Of a stretch of 64,000 bases of DNA, positions 1 to 11,937 are shown piece by piece. Numbering within the stretch: position 1 is the stretch's first letter; every line of letters begins with the position of its first letter. The stretch spans positions 4,228,001 to 4,292,000 of the forward strand of contig JANTQA010000042.1 of the NCBI GenBank assembly GCA_027625915.1. Reading direction: 5' to 3'. The notes under the pieces were generated by a model, which had not been told where the DNA came from, searched no databases, and saw only the letters and a list, made by a program, of their open reading frames with translations. The DNA comes from Anaeramoeba flamelloides. Taxonomy: Eukaryota; Metamonada; Anaeramoebidae. The position numbers and the translations under genes are program-made.

Positions 1-1309
1 AACAACAAATTACAACTTCATTGAAAACTCAATTCAGGAAAGCAAAATTTAGAAAAGGAAGTGAAATTTTTTGCCCATTTAGAATTCAAATACCAGTAGT
101 AAAAACCCCAACAATTTCAGAAAAAAATCTACATTTTGAGACAAATTCAAATGTTCAACCATCAAGAATCAGACTCTCAAAAATGAAAAATATCTTTCTT
201 AAATTTGTCACCAACTATAGATTATTCGTTAAAAAATTCAATAAATAAATCAAAAGATTATTTGGAAAAATTTTTCCCATTTATTATTCAAATACCAGTA
301 TTGAAAATAAAACTAATTTCAGAAATATGATCCTTAACTAATCTACATTTAGGCTTTTATATACTGCTGTTGTTTAAATAAATACATTCAGACTAGGTAA
401 ACCCATGTCTCAAATAAAAAAACTTATCTTTGATCAAGAAAGTCTACACATTAAATGAACATAGAAACTGAAAATAAACAATAAACAAATAGGTATTGGT
501 TTTTCAAAGTTCTAGGATTAAAAAATAAAAATTCATAAAACGAAAGAACAAATGTCCAAAATTTTCACAAAAAATAAAGACTAAGGTTGAAATTTTACGC
601 CTTTAAAAAAAAAATCAAATTTGAAAAAAATTTGACAAATTACTACAAATTTTTAACAAATTCAATCCATGATTTAAAATTTTCTCAAAAAATTTCCAGG
701 AATTAACCCTGAAAACAAATATAACCTTAACTATACCCCCGAATACCAGATTAGATATTGTTTAGAACAAGAAAAAAAAAAAAAGACAGTGGTTTTATGC
801 TCTTAGGATATCGGAATTTTTGATCACCGCAGAACACCACAACAAATTTTTTTTGATTTTTTAATAATTAACTCCTAGATAACCAAGACAAATTATTTCT
901 GAAATATTGGGTATCTATTGAGAATACAACTAGCTTTGTAAAAAAGAAAATACACTTAATCGGTCTTTTAGTTTTCATTGTAATAGTTATTTGTAAATAT
1001 TGCAATATAAAAAAATCTCAAAAATGGTTACTTTTGAAGGTTCTAAAAATGAATTATTAAATACTGGAATACCATTATTTTGGTTTCAAACTTTCAATTT
1101 GATAAAGGAATTTTAAAAAAAAATTCGAAAAGGATAATTTTTAATAGTAATAATAGTAAAAAATCTTATAATTGATGTTTGATAATTTTTATAATAGATT
1201 TTTTAGAGTCACAGAAACCATTTGAACCTTTGAGTCCTAATATCATTTACCGTCAATTCTAAGACATTTTGATCATGATCAAATCTATGGCGATGTTAAC
1301 CCCTTAAAC

Positions 1310-2310
1310 ATAAATTAAGCAAGTTTTTAGATTTTCACAATTTTGAAAATTTGAACTTTAAGAATCTTAATAAATAAAGATTTTTTGAGCTTCAAAGAGA
1401 TATTGAAACTTTTTAATCAAAATATCATTAATTTCTCGATTTGTAAAAACAAATACAAACCAAAAGAAAAAATCAAAGTGAATCTTTAAATTATCATATT
1501 TTTTGAACATTGTTTTATTAAATTTGTGGTTTTATTAAATTTTATTTTGAATCAAGATATATTTACTCAGATGGAGAAATGAGTTTATACGGATATTTGA
1601 AATTAATCATATAATAAACAAAAAAAGAAGAACCAAGAAGGTATATTTTAAATAAGCCTTATATATTTTACAAACAATAAAAAAGATCATTTTCCCGAAT
1701 AAACTTTTTAAATCATAGATGAAAAAAAAGTTGATATTGCCTATTTTCGAAGATTTTCTTTATCTGTTCTTAACTTGGAAGTGAATAAACAAGAGATAGT
1801 CTTGTATTTCTCACCATTTCTATTTATTGTTTTTTGACCAAAAAATTTTTTAAACATTCATTTTCATAATTCATTTTTCAATTTTTTTTTTTTTATCAAA
1901 GTAAACCAAAACAAACAAACCGTTTCTAAGATTAAAAATAAAGGAATTGAATTCTCAAAACCAAAAAAAAAAAACAAGTTCAACTTGAAGAAGAACAAGA
2001 AAATATGTTTTAAAAATCATAAAACAAATTAATACACACACACACACACACACCCACACCCACACACACACACACCCACACCCACACACACACATATATA
2101 TATAACAGTTTTAATACCAAACAAATTCATATAATAAATATATATATTCTAAAGAAGTATTTAAAAAATATCTATTTTCTTTAACAAAAAATTAATCAGA
2201 TGAAATAAATCGAAATAGAATTTTGGGGATTCATTTAGGAAATTCTTTAGAAATTCAAAGTGTTTGTATATTAAATATTTTTCAAATAAAAGTTTCCCCA
2301 AAAGTATTAA
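1310..2310 (+). repeat. left arm of a ~1 kb inverted repeat
   Basis: Read 5'->3', this stretch matches the reverse complement of about 4960-5960 in the same block order. Examples are AAAGAGATATTGAAAC (1395 region against 5835), a block containing AAATTTTATTTTGAATC (1536 against 5695), and TTCATTTTCATAATTCATTT (1858 against 5375). Similarity looks like roughly 70% with indels. The ends are fuzzy. Confidence 0.7.
2034..2104. repeat. CA-rich microsatellite passing into TA
   Basis: About 70 bases of alternating CA with interspersed CCCACA units, ending in a short TATATATA run. It is the only CA-type microsatellite seen in the window. It has no counterpart at the matching place in the right inverted arm, so it probably arose or expanded after the two arms diverged. 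Confidence 0.9.
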
Positions 2311-3111
2311 AAATTGTATCATAAAAAAGTAAAAGGTGTTTAAATTCAGCAGAAAAATTGTTTCACATAAATATTTTTTTTTTACTTGGCTACCATTTAA
2401 AAAAAATTAAATCATTGTTTTATTGAAATGGAATTAAAACAATTAATCCCTTGAACTTTGGAAATTGTTTTTTCCAGAATTTTTGATATTCAGAAAAAAC
2501 TGAATTGTAAAGAATGTAGATAAAAAACCCATTTTAAATAAAAGTTATTATCCAATTAAATTTTAAATTTTCGTTTATCTTGTTTAAAAAATTGAATAAG
2601 ATAATTTAAAAACTTTTGGATTGAAATTAGAGATATTTAAAATTATTTTGATACTCCAATTGAAAATAGATTTTTTTAGTATCAAATATTCCACATATTT
2701 CTTTCAATTATATAAATAAAAAAAAGAAAATCTTCTAAAAACATTTGAAAAAAGTGTTATAAGCTATTTCCAATAATATAGGGCATTTTTTATTTCAATA
2801 ATTATTTCTTAATATTAATTCAATTATACAAAATGTACAACAATAATATGTTTTTTAACATATCATACTTAATTTCTTGTATTTTGAAGTTTTATTAATG
2901 GATTCTAAATATTTTTTTTGAATTAAAATTATTTTGCAAAATTTTTAATTTTGAAAAAATAATAGAGTCAAATTTCTCATTTCATTATTTTTTCGAATTG
3001 TTCATTTTTTTCATTTTTACTTTGTTATTATTATTGTCCAAAATTTAACAAAGTTCAGAAGAGATGTGATAAGAAATCAACCAAAAATTCTTCTGATTCT
3101 AAACAATTGAG

Positions 3112-3173
3112 TTGACTTCGATGGACTTTGGTGGAAAAATTGCTCAGAACAGTTGTACACTTCAATTAAAGAG
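3112..3173 (+). CDS. possible upstream exon of the RasGAP gene
   Basis: This short segment looks more coding-like than its surroundings. Read in the frame that joins in phase to the exon at 6562 it gives DFDGLWWKNCSEQLYTSIKE, followed directly by a GTGAGA donor at 3174. The next exon continues with NHLFDQKREIEWRKKYKE, a natural amphipathic lead into a RasGAP domain. The proposed acceptor is AG at 3110-3111. No start ATG is visible in this frame, and further upstream the same frame stays coding-like back to about 3048 except for a TGA at 3108. An alternative start ATG at 3121 is out of phase with the next exon. If real, the intron is about 3.4 kb, comparable with other long introns here. It could be a chance open segment. 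Confidence 0.3.
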
Positions 3174-6100
3174 GTGAGATAAACAAAAAAAAAAAAAAAA
3201 AAAAGGTTTTTTTTTTTTTTTTTTTTTTCATTCAGTTTGCTTTTTTTAAATGTTTTAAAAAGGAAAAAAAAAAAAAAAAAAACAAAAAAAGTTAATGAGA
3301 AAAACAAAAAGTTAATGATCAAATCAAAAACAAAAAATCTAAAGATAAAATCAAAAATATATTGAAGTATGATTTTACACATTATCAAAAAAAAAAAATT
3401 GAAAAAAAGATCGAACTAAAGATTGTTAAATATACATTACTAATTTTGGATATTTTTCCAAAAATTAGGGGCAATTTTTTTTTTTTTATTTTTATTTTTT
3501 ATTCTTCGAACTTTGATCAATAAACACAAATTTTAATCAAGAGTTTTATTATTATTAATGGCTTCGTTTTTTTTGTCTAAAGTTTTGAGTTTAATAACTG
3601 AATAAAGAATTTATTCTTATATTGATGGATATTTTTTTGCCCCACTTTTTTGGATGGAGCTTATATATATTAAAATAGTCTTAAAAATCTGTTCACAAAA
3701 GACTAGTTACTATTTTTTAGCAGCTTTTAAAAGCATTGTTTTTTACACTTTTTTAAAATGAATACAAAAAAAGATAGTTTATCTACATCAATAATATGTT
3801 GAAAAAAATTTTTTCTTTGAATTTGACAAAGTTTAAATTGTTATTATTCATTAATCACAATTCAAAAATGATTTTTTTGGTGTATTAGAAACCTTTAATG
3901 ATATTTTTAGTTGGTTTATTTTTTTAAAAAAATTTATGGAAGTAGGTACATTTTACGAATTTTTATTTACTTTGTTTATTTGAAATTGAGCTATAAAAAT
4001 TATTTATTTAACTAAATACATTAATCTTTAAATTAGATAATAACCAGTTAGAATGTATCCTTCAAAACTATATCTCATTTATAGTAACACAGTTTTATTT
4101 AAAAATTCAACAAGTCTAATGAAATTTATCCAATATCTTCTAAAAACAAATTTTCAATTTTTAATCAAAAATCATTTTTTCTCGTTTTGTAAATTATTTT
4201 TTCAAATTTATTCTTTTTTATTTTTTTTAAAACATCAATTCAATTTTAAAAAAATGTTTGAAAAAATAAAATTCTTTAAGAAAATTGGGTCTAGGTAATG
4301 TCTTTTAAAATTATTATATTTCATATTAAAAAATCGTATTGTCAACTATTTTATTTTCCTAAAGAAATTGTGAAATTTTGCATAATAGATTCCCTTGAAA
4401 GGTGTCCAAAATTTCTTTGAACATTTTATTTTTTTTTTGAAAAATTTAGAGTTTAACAAGGCGTTTTTTTATGAATTTCATCTCTGGTCGAAATTTCATT
4501 ATTTCTCTTATCCCAGTTCCAATTAATCTTATATTGATTTTTTTTTTTAAAGAAACATAATTTTTCATGTTTAGCGGAGAGACTAAGCCAAATTTCAAAA
4601 TTACGGGCAAACTTTTTTATTATTATTTTTTTCTTTTTTCATTTGTCTTTTAAAAAATACAATGATTACACTATATTTTTATTTATTAATCTATATAGAC
4701 TATTGTCTCTAAAAAATGTAGTAAAATACATTATAATTCAATTAAAAAAACTATTAAACTAATTTTTTTCTGATGAAAAATCTGCCCCTATTTTTGAAAT
4801 TAAGCTTAGAAGTGAAATAAAGTTTATATACCAATAAAAAAAAAATGGAAATCAAAATAATGAATAAATTGACTAAAAAAAAAAAAAAAAAACCATTTAT
4901 TTCTTGATCTTATCTGTGTTTAATTTTTGAAACAATTGCTTATTATTAATTTTTTTTTATTATTAATTCTTCAAAGGAAAAACTTTTGTTTGAAAAAATT
5001 TTCATAAACAAATTACTTCCTATTTAAATAGAATACCTAAAATGAATTTAAAAATTCAATTGTCATTTAATTCATCTAATTCTAGTTTTGGGTTAGAAAA
5101 AAGGATACTTTTTTAAATTATCATTTCAAAAATATAGATTTATTGGGTGTATTCTAGTTTGATTTGATAATTATTTATTTTAACATCAAATTTGAAAACA
5201 AAAATAAATTATTAGAATTTTACTTTCAATTTTTTTAAACATATTTTCTTTTTACAACTCAAGTTGAAATTTGTTTTAGTTTTTTTTTTTTTTTTTTAAT
5301 AATTTGACCCCTTTCTTTTAATCTTTGAAACGGTATTATTTCTTTTGGTTTAGTTTGATAAAAAAAAAAAAAATTGAAAAATGAATTATGAAAATGAATT
5401 TTTAACAAAAAGTTTTGGTTTAAAAATAATAAATAGGAACAAGAGTATTCAAGTAAATATATTGTTAATTCTTACAAATTAAAAAGATAAAGGAAGCAAA
5501 TTGTTGTAAATATATTTTAAATTGGATTTTTTTTTTATTCGAAATTTCATTAAATTTATCTGTGAAAAGTGATCCAAATTATTTGTTTGGTCTTCTAAAG
5601 GAAAAGATTTTTTTAAAATGCACACCATCTAATGTATATTTTTTTTTTATTATATAATTAATTTCAAATGTCCATCATTGAACACATTTCTAGATTCAAA
5701 ATAAAATTTAACCGAACCACAAATGTAATAAAAAAATGTCCAAAAAATTAAAAAATCAAAGATTCAACTCTGAGAATTATTTTGGGGTTGTATTTATTTT
5801 CACAAATAAAAAAATTAATGATATTTTGATTAAAAAGTTTCAATATCTCTTTGAAATTCAAAAAATCTTTTTATAGTAAGGGCTGTTAAAATTAATAATT
5901 TTCAAAAATGGGAAAATGTACCTTCTTCCTTAAATAATTTTTAAAAAATAAAACAAATTACAAATATTTATTGAAGATTTCTGATATACTAAATAAACAA
6001 ATAAAATACACCAATAACATATAAAACATTTGTATCAATTGAAATTTTTTCATTACAAATTTATGAAAATTAAATTAGATTTTTTTTTTATTATTTTATT

Positions 6101-6561
6101 AACTCAATAATTAGAATTACTATTATCACAATACCTGTGCTTTTATTTTTTTTCTGATTATAAATTATTCAATTAACTTTTAATGAAGATGTTGGAAAAA
6201 AAAAAAAAAACAAACTAATGGATTATTTAGAATTTATTAGTATCTAATAATGAAAACATTTTGCTAATCTTTTATAGAAAATAACTTGAAAAATAATCAA
6301 TATTTTTTTTTTGAAAAAAAAATTATTGCAATTACACAAAATGGAAAAAAAGAAAAAGAAAATAACTTTAAGAATTATTACAAAATCAAGTAGAAAATTT
6401 TATAAAAATTTTTGAAATTTAAATTAAACCTCATTTTTCAAACATTTATAAAAAAATTCAAATATCTCATATTTTTTCATCACTGTCATCTTGTTAAAAA
6501 TTTTGATTTTATTTTATTTTTTTTTATTTTTGCTAATTCTTAAAAATATTTTCTTAAATAG
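3174..6561. other. non-coding, possible long RasGAP intron
   Basis: No gene is seen. It contains T and A runs near 3186-3280, a small open frame at 4053-4298 without recognisable content, and the right arm of the large inverted repeat. It is either intergenic or the first intron of the RasGAP gene if the 3112-3173 exon is real. Confidence 0.5.
4960..5960 (-). repeat. right arm of the ~1 kb inverted repeat
   Basis: This is the inverted partner of about 1310-2310. Its outer edge contains an inverted match to the 1350-1395 block and its inner edge matches 2200-2310. The arms are about 2.6 kb apart. Several long A and T runs differ in length between them, and the CA microsatellite is absent here. 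Confidence 0.7.
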
Positions 6562-9426
6562 AACCATCTTTTTGACCAAAAAAGAGAAATAGAATGGAGA
6601 AAAAAATATAAAGAATTGGTTGAGCTTCTTGTTGATGATAATTTTGAAATTTTGTTTGCATTATCTGATGTTGTCCATTCTGGGGATGCTGATGAAGTAG
6701 CTAAAATTATTGTTGAAATTCTTCAAGGTTATCAACCTGAGCTTACTGTAGGATTTATTAACGAATCAATTGCAAGAGAAACAGAAATTACACGTAAATA
6801 ATAAAAACAAAATATTTTGAAAAGAATAAATACCATTTCTTTTCAAATCAAAACAAAAAAAAAAAACAAATCCTTTCAAATTTTCTAATTTATTTATTAA
6901 TATAATATTTTTATTGATTCAATAAATAAATCAAAAAAATATACACAAACAAACAAATATATAACTTACTAATTTAATAAATAATTTAACTAAATTAATT
7001 AATCATCTAAACTTCAAATTAATAGTTCAACCACAGCAACTTTTTAGAACAAATAGTATGGCAACCAAAATGATGACTTTTTATTCAAAAACTATAGGAA
7101 ATGAATATTTAAGATCAACTTTAAAACAAATCTTAACGGATTTAATAAAAAGAAACCAGTCATTAACAATAGACGAATTTAAATTAAAAGATGGGGAATC
7201 AATTGAAAAAAATATAGAAAAATTAGAACTTACTAGTGAAAAAGTGTTAAATAAAATTTTTAATTCGCTTGAATTTTGTCCTAGGTAATATTATTATTAT
7301 TTTTTTTTTTTCGCAATTTTTATGATTCACACACAGATCTATTCTAATATACATAATGTGATAATTATATTTCTTTAAACAAGAAATGAATTATTATTAT
7401 TTATTAACAAATAATATTAAAAAAAAATATAAAAAAAAAACAACAGGCAATTTCATCAGATTTGTAATAAATTGTATACCTGTGTAGGTAACAAATTTTC
7501 TGATTATAAAGAAATTTCTATTGCTGGTTTCTTCTTTTTAAGATACATGGGACCCGCCATTATAAGCCCTGACGGTTATCATGTTACCGACAAAATTGCT
7601 GTTGGATCTTATCGATCAAATTTAATATTAATTGCAAAAGTTATTCAAGGTGTAGCTAATCGAACGGAACTTGGTGTAAAAAATAAAAGTTTAAAACCAC
7701 TTTCAAAATTTACTGAGAACCATTTACCAGAATTAGATAAGGTATGTATAATAATATCTCAAATTCTCTTTCAACTCTTTTTTCTCTTTGATAAATAAAT
7801 TATTATTTTTACAAAAATTGTCATTCATTAACGATCGATAATATTTATTGCTCACAAACCATTAATTACTTTTTTCAATATGATCCCCAATTTTAATAGT
7901 TTATTAAAGCATTAGCAACAGTTCCCGAACAAACTGAAAATTCGAATAATCAGACGAAGAAAAATAAAAACCAAAAGGATGTACCAAAACTGACAGATTT
8001 TGGATCTTTAATTTTATTACACAAGCATTTGATTTCATATATTGATAAGATCGATGCACTTTTATCCAAAGACGAGGAAGAGCAAGACGAAGAAGGGACT
8101 GGATCATCTCTATTAAGCTTTTTAGGAGGCGAGGACCCTGTCACGAGGCTGGCAATGTTGTTAAATGAATATCAAAAGCCACCTGCTGCAACATTTAAGA
8201 AGTTACATTCTATTCAAAACCATGTCTTACTTTCAAGAAAGGCAATCAAAATCACAGAAGATGCCTCAGATTTTATGGATCAAGAAAGTGAAGATGTCAA
8301 AATTTTGAATAAAAATTCACCATTTAATGGCGAAGCAAGGAAGGCAACACTAGTGTCAAGGAATTTAACAAAGTGTATCATTAAACTTTATCAAGCATTT
8401 CTCATTACAGATGAGGAAAACAATTTCCAAATCCTAAGCAAAGAGAAAAAAAAAAAGGGATCTTTATATTATAGATCATGTGATTGGGAGAAATTGAAAG
8501 CCACAGAAAAGTATAAAGAATTTTGTCAAAACACTCGCGAACTCAATGCCGTTGATTTAAAAATTTTGGATCCCTTTGAAACAGTGACCTTTTGGATCAA
8601 TACCTTAAATTTGTTGTACTTGCACGCATCTGTTGAGAATGGTGGCGGACCAGCGACGGTATACCTGAGAAAGGAATTTAACAATTATAATCGCTATTTT
8701 ATTGCAGGAGCAACCTATTCCATTGATGATATCATCCATGGTGTATTTCGAGGCAACCCCAAGAATTTCAGAGGCTCTCATTATTTCAAAAGTAGAGACG
8801 ATCCAAGAAGGATTTCGGTAATTCAGCAATTTTCGCCTTATTTGCATTTCGCTGTTTCCTACCTTGAAAGCGGCACCTCCTTGCCGTATGTCTACGATGT
8901 AGAAAAGCTGGAAACGCAATTAATTCTAGTTACAAAGATCTTCTTTGAACAGCATATAAATATCGTACATGAAAAGGAGCTTCAATTAGTAGTGCCCATG
9001 CAATTCAAATGGAATAAATCAGATTTTGGCAAATCAAATGAAAAAATTTATGATTTCATCGCACATGTCCTCAAAATATCAAATTCTGAAATGTCTAAGA
9101 AAATTATTAGAATAAGCCAAGTCGATTATGAAATTAAATTCCAAAATAACCTCTCTCCAACTACTTTCAATAAATGGATGAAGCTTTATGATAAACAAAA
9201 TGATCTTGAATATTTGAATTGGTCAATGAAAGAAGAGGAAAATAAATTCGAGGTGAAAAAAGGTACTTTATTTCCTTCTTTTTTGGAAGATAATGATTTG
9301 TCGATAAATAAACAGTTGAAATCAGATAAAAAATCCAAATCAGAGCCTGAAAGGATAACCAATGTGTTAAAAAAGGATAAAAAATCCAGAATAAACTTTT
9401 TTAGAAAGAAATCAAGTAAAAAATAA
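6562..9426 (+). CDS. RasGAP domain protein fused to DUF547
   Basis: Likely GTPase-activating protein for a Ras-type GTPase. Four exons join in phase: 6562-6793, 7026-7284, 7447-7741 and 7900-9426 (TAA stop). They encode about 770 residues; the N-terminus and start codon are missing from this model. The RasGAP domain fills the first ~260 residues. It carries the arginine-finger block LFRTNSMATK and the signature FFFLRYMGPAIISPDGY. After a linker, the last exon carries a DUF547-type domain with FWINTLNLLYLHA and YSIDDIIHGVFRGNP. A Lys-rich tail follows. Donors are GTAAAT, GTAATA and GTATGT, and all acceptors are TAG; introns are 158-232 bp. RasGAP activity is supported by the catalytic arginine. 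The role of DUF547 is not established here. Confidence 0.88.
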
Positions 9427-10105
9427 TTTTTTTTTATCTTTTTTTTAAAAATAATTAATTCTTTAATTTATTTTTATTGATTATTGTTATTATCATCATC
9501 ATTAATGATTTATTTATTAACTCCTCTTTGAAATAAATTTCTTATTTTCCATTAATTTTTTAGTATCATTTGATTTTCTTTCTTTGTTCCCCCCTTTCTT
9601 TCTTCTTTTTTATTTTTTTTTTTACATGTTTTAATTTGGGTTTTAGTATTTAACATTAGATTTTTAAAATATTTAATAAATGGTTCAATAATATTATTCC
9701 ATTCATTATTTTTTTATGTTTGAAGTTTCAAAAAAATTGTGATTGAAGAATAAATTTTACAAACAAGCCTATTTTTTTTTTTTTTTAGATTTTTCGTTAA
9801 AAGAGAAATTTAAATTCTATTTAATTTAGTTATAGATGATAATATTTTCATGAAAATATATTTTTTTTAACCCTTCAAATTATCATTTTTTTAGATTTTA
9901 TTTTTATTATTTTAAAAATTATTTTCCGAACAATCTTTTTTACAAAATCAATTATCTTGTAATTTATTTTTTTTTAAATATAAACTTTTTATTTGTAAAA
10001 TTTTAAGTAAATAATTTCTGATAACTACAAATAAAAAAAAAGATTAGAACACTTCAAAATTTACTTTTTTAGAATTCGAAATAAGAATAACAGAAATATT
10101 TTATA
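9427..10105. other. AT-rich intergenic stretch
   Basis: No gene or RNA is seen. It follows the TAA of the RasGAP gene with T-rich sequence that probably includes its 3' end, and runs up to a terminal-inverted-repeat element. Confidence 0.6.
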
Positions 10106-10596
10106 TAGTTGGGAAAAAAAATACCGGACATGAAAAAAATCCCGGACAAGATTTTTAATTGTGATTATTAATAAAATTTTTGTCTAATTTCAATTAAATC
10201 CTTATTATAAATAACCAATTTTTTTATGAGATTAGTAATAAACCTACCTAAAGTTCATCAAAGTAAGGTGTCTCTAGAATACTCGAGTAATTGTTTGATA
10301 GCCTAATGTTGATCAACTTTTTTTTGAAAAACAATCGAGTTTTATTGAGGTTTACTAGAGTTTGGAAAATGATAATTTTTATTCTTGTTTTTTGATTGAT
10401 TGAATGGTGTTTTGAACAAGTGTGATTTCATCAATCATCATTCTAATAAGTGGGTGTGTTATAATTGAAAAAGTTCGATTCTTAAAAAAAGGAATTTGAT
10501 TGTAAATAAATGAAATTACACAATAATTTTACTAATATTCACAATTAAAAATCTTGTCCGGGATTTTTTTCATGTCCGGTATTTTTTTCACTGCTC
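10106..10596. mobile_element. 491-bp TIR element (MITE-like), TA flanks
   Basis: The left end and the reverse complement of the right end share about 68 nearly identical bases, including TACCGGACATGAAAAAAATC and CCCGGACAAG. Both edges abut a TA dinucleotide (10104-10105 and 10597-10598), as expected for the target duplication of Tc1/mariner-type elements. The ~350-bp interior has no open frame, so this is a non-autonomous copy. The TIR sequence was not seen elsewhere in the window. High arm identity suggests a fairly recent insertion. The outermost ~8 bases differ between the ends, so the exact boundary is approximate. Confidence 0.85.
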
Positions 10597-10598
10597 TA

Positions 10599-11937
10599 AA
10601 TTCAATGTATTATTAGTCAAAATTCGGAAAATTTCTCATCTTATAATTTCTAATTCTAACAAAGTGAAATAAGAAGTGTTCCAACTAAGAAAAATTGTCA
10701 ATAAATATGATATTTAAAGTTATTCTAGAAGAATTTTAAAAAAATATTATTAAACTTTTTTAATTAATAACAATGAGATTAGCAAATGCCTCAATTTCAA
10801 ACTGTTTGAGTATATTTTTTGGTCCAAGTAACCAAAATACTTGTTCAACAACAACTAAAAAGTTCTTGATAATTAGGGGGGAATACTTGGAAGATGGAAT
10901 AAATTACATTTCTTTATCTAAAACAATTTCTAAATATATCAGTGTTTTTTTCTCATATAAAAAAAAAGTGTTATCATTTTTAAAAAAAAATTATTTGTTC
11001 TCTTTTTTATAAAAAAAAAAAGAGAGAAAAAACCATTAATAAAAGAATTTGAAAGGAGAAAAAAAATAAATTATAATTGTTGAAAAAAAAATAAAAACAT
11101 TTTTTTTACCACGTCAAGTCAAGAAATTTTGGAGGAATGTACAAAATCATTCATTGTTAAGAATGCCATAATAGGTGCATATAAGGTTTTTAAGTTTGAT
11201 CATTTTCGAGAATGTGTTAACAAACACGGGATAAAAGTGGAAAAAAGAGATAAATCTCATTGAAAGGATGAAAGATCTAGTTTATCACTGAAAAACACAA
11301 ACCAAGTTTTGTCTTTAATGTTGAAAATGTAAAATTTAACTTCATTTTTTTTTGTTAAATCCATTGGAGGGGGGGTATTATAAACTTTTTTGATTATTAA
11401 ATAGTCTAAATCTTAATTTTTTTTTAATTTGATTTTTTTTTCTTCCATTTAATTTTTTACCAAGCATTATAGAGAAAAATAACCACTTCAGTGATAAAAT
11501 TAATATCCAATAAAAAATTTTCAAACCAAAAAAGTTATCTAGAAACAAAATGATTAATGTAAATTTTGATGTTGTTTCAAATAAATTGAGTTTATTAAAT
11601 ATGAATTAAACCTTATTATTCTCTTTATTATTTAAAAAATTTTCTCTTTGACAAATTACCTTTATCAAAGTAAAGTCTAAATCATTAAATTCTTTCAACA
11701 TATAATATTTATATTTTTTTTTTCGAGTTGTAGGAACCTATATTTATAAATGCTATAATACCAGAAAAAATATTGACTCGTTTAGTCATAGTAAAAAAAG
11801 CCTTTTTCCATAGATATAAATATAAAAAAAATAAAACTAAAATTCTAATATTTTGTCGAGATATTAACTTTCAATCAAATCTTTTAATAAATTAAATAAA
11901 AAAATAAATCGAAATAAAAAAAAAAAAAAAAAATATT
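10599..11937. other. intergenic stretch between RasGAP and XPOT genes
   Basis: Mostly AT-rich with no clear gene. The open frame at 10773-11012 ends in Lys/Phe low complexity and is not convincing. A short coding-like segment at 11110-11262 is listed separately. The two flanking genes converge on this stretch. Confidence 0.55.
11110..11262 (+). other. short coding-like fragment, unidentified
   Basis: About 50 codons beginning TTSSQEILEECTKSFIVK, with richer amino-acid variety and higher GC than the flanking DNA, ending at a TGA after KRDKSH. The same frame stays coding-like for about 25 more codons. There is no start ATG. It may be a decayed gene piece or an isolated exon. I do not recognise the family. 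Confidence 0.25.

Larger units (their letters stand above)
1..3111. other. repeat-rich non-coding stretch
   Basis: No credible gene is seen. The stretch is strongly AT-rich with many A and T runs. It holds a diverged direct repeat near 61-155 and 266-352 (both contain CAAATACCAGTA followed downstream by AATTTCAGAAA), one arm of a large inverted repeat from about 1310, and a CA-type microsatellite. The open frame at 21-248 has no recognisable domain and lies across the direct repeat. Confidence 0.6.

Noticed and set aside
21-248. 75-codon open frame at the window start
   Set aside because: Lies in a direct-repeat region, has no domain and no splice or promoter context; composition is explained by A-rich DNA.
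3077-3388. Minus-strand 103-codon frame rich in Phe
   Set aside because: Encoded mostly by A runs on the plus strand; a chance frame over homopolymers and the candidate RasGAP exon.
4053-4298. 81-codon frame ending next to a GTAATG donor-like site
   Set aside because: The donor-like end is suggestive, but the peptide is Phe/Lys/Ile-rich low complexity with no link to the RasGAP family and no acceptor partner.
10773-11012. 79-codon frame upstream of exportin-T's 3' end
   Set aside because: First half has varied composition but no recognisable domain; second half is homopolymer-driven.
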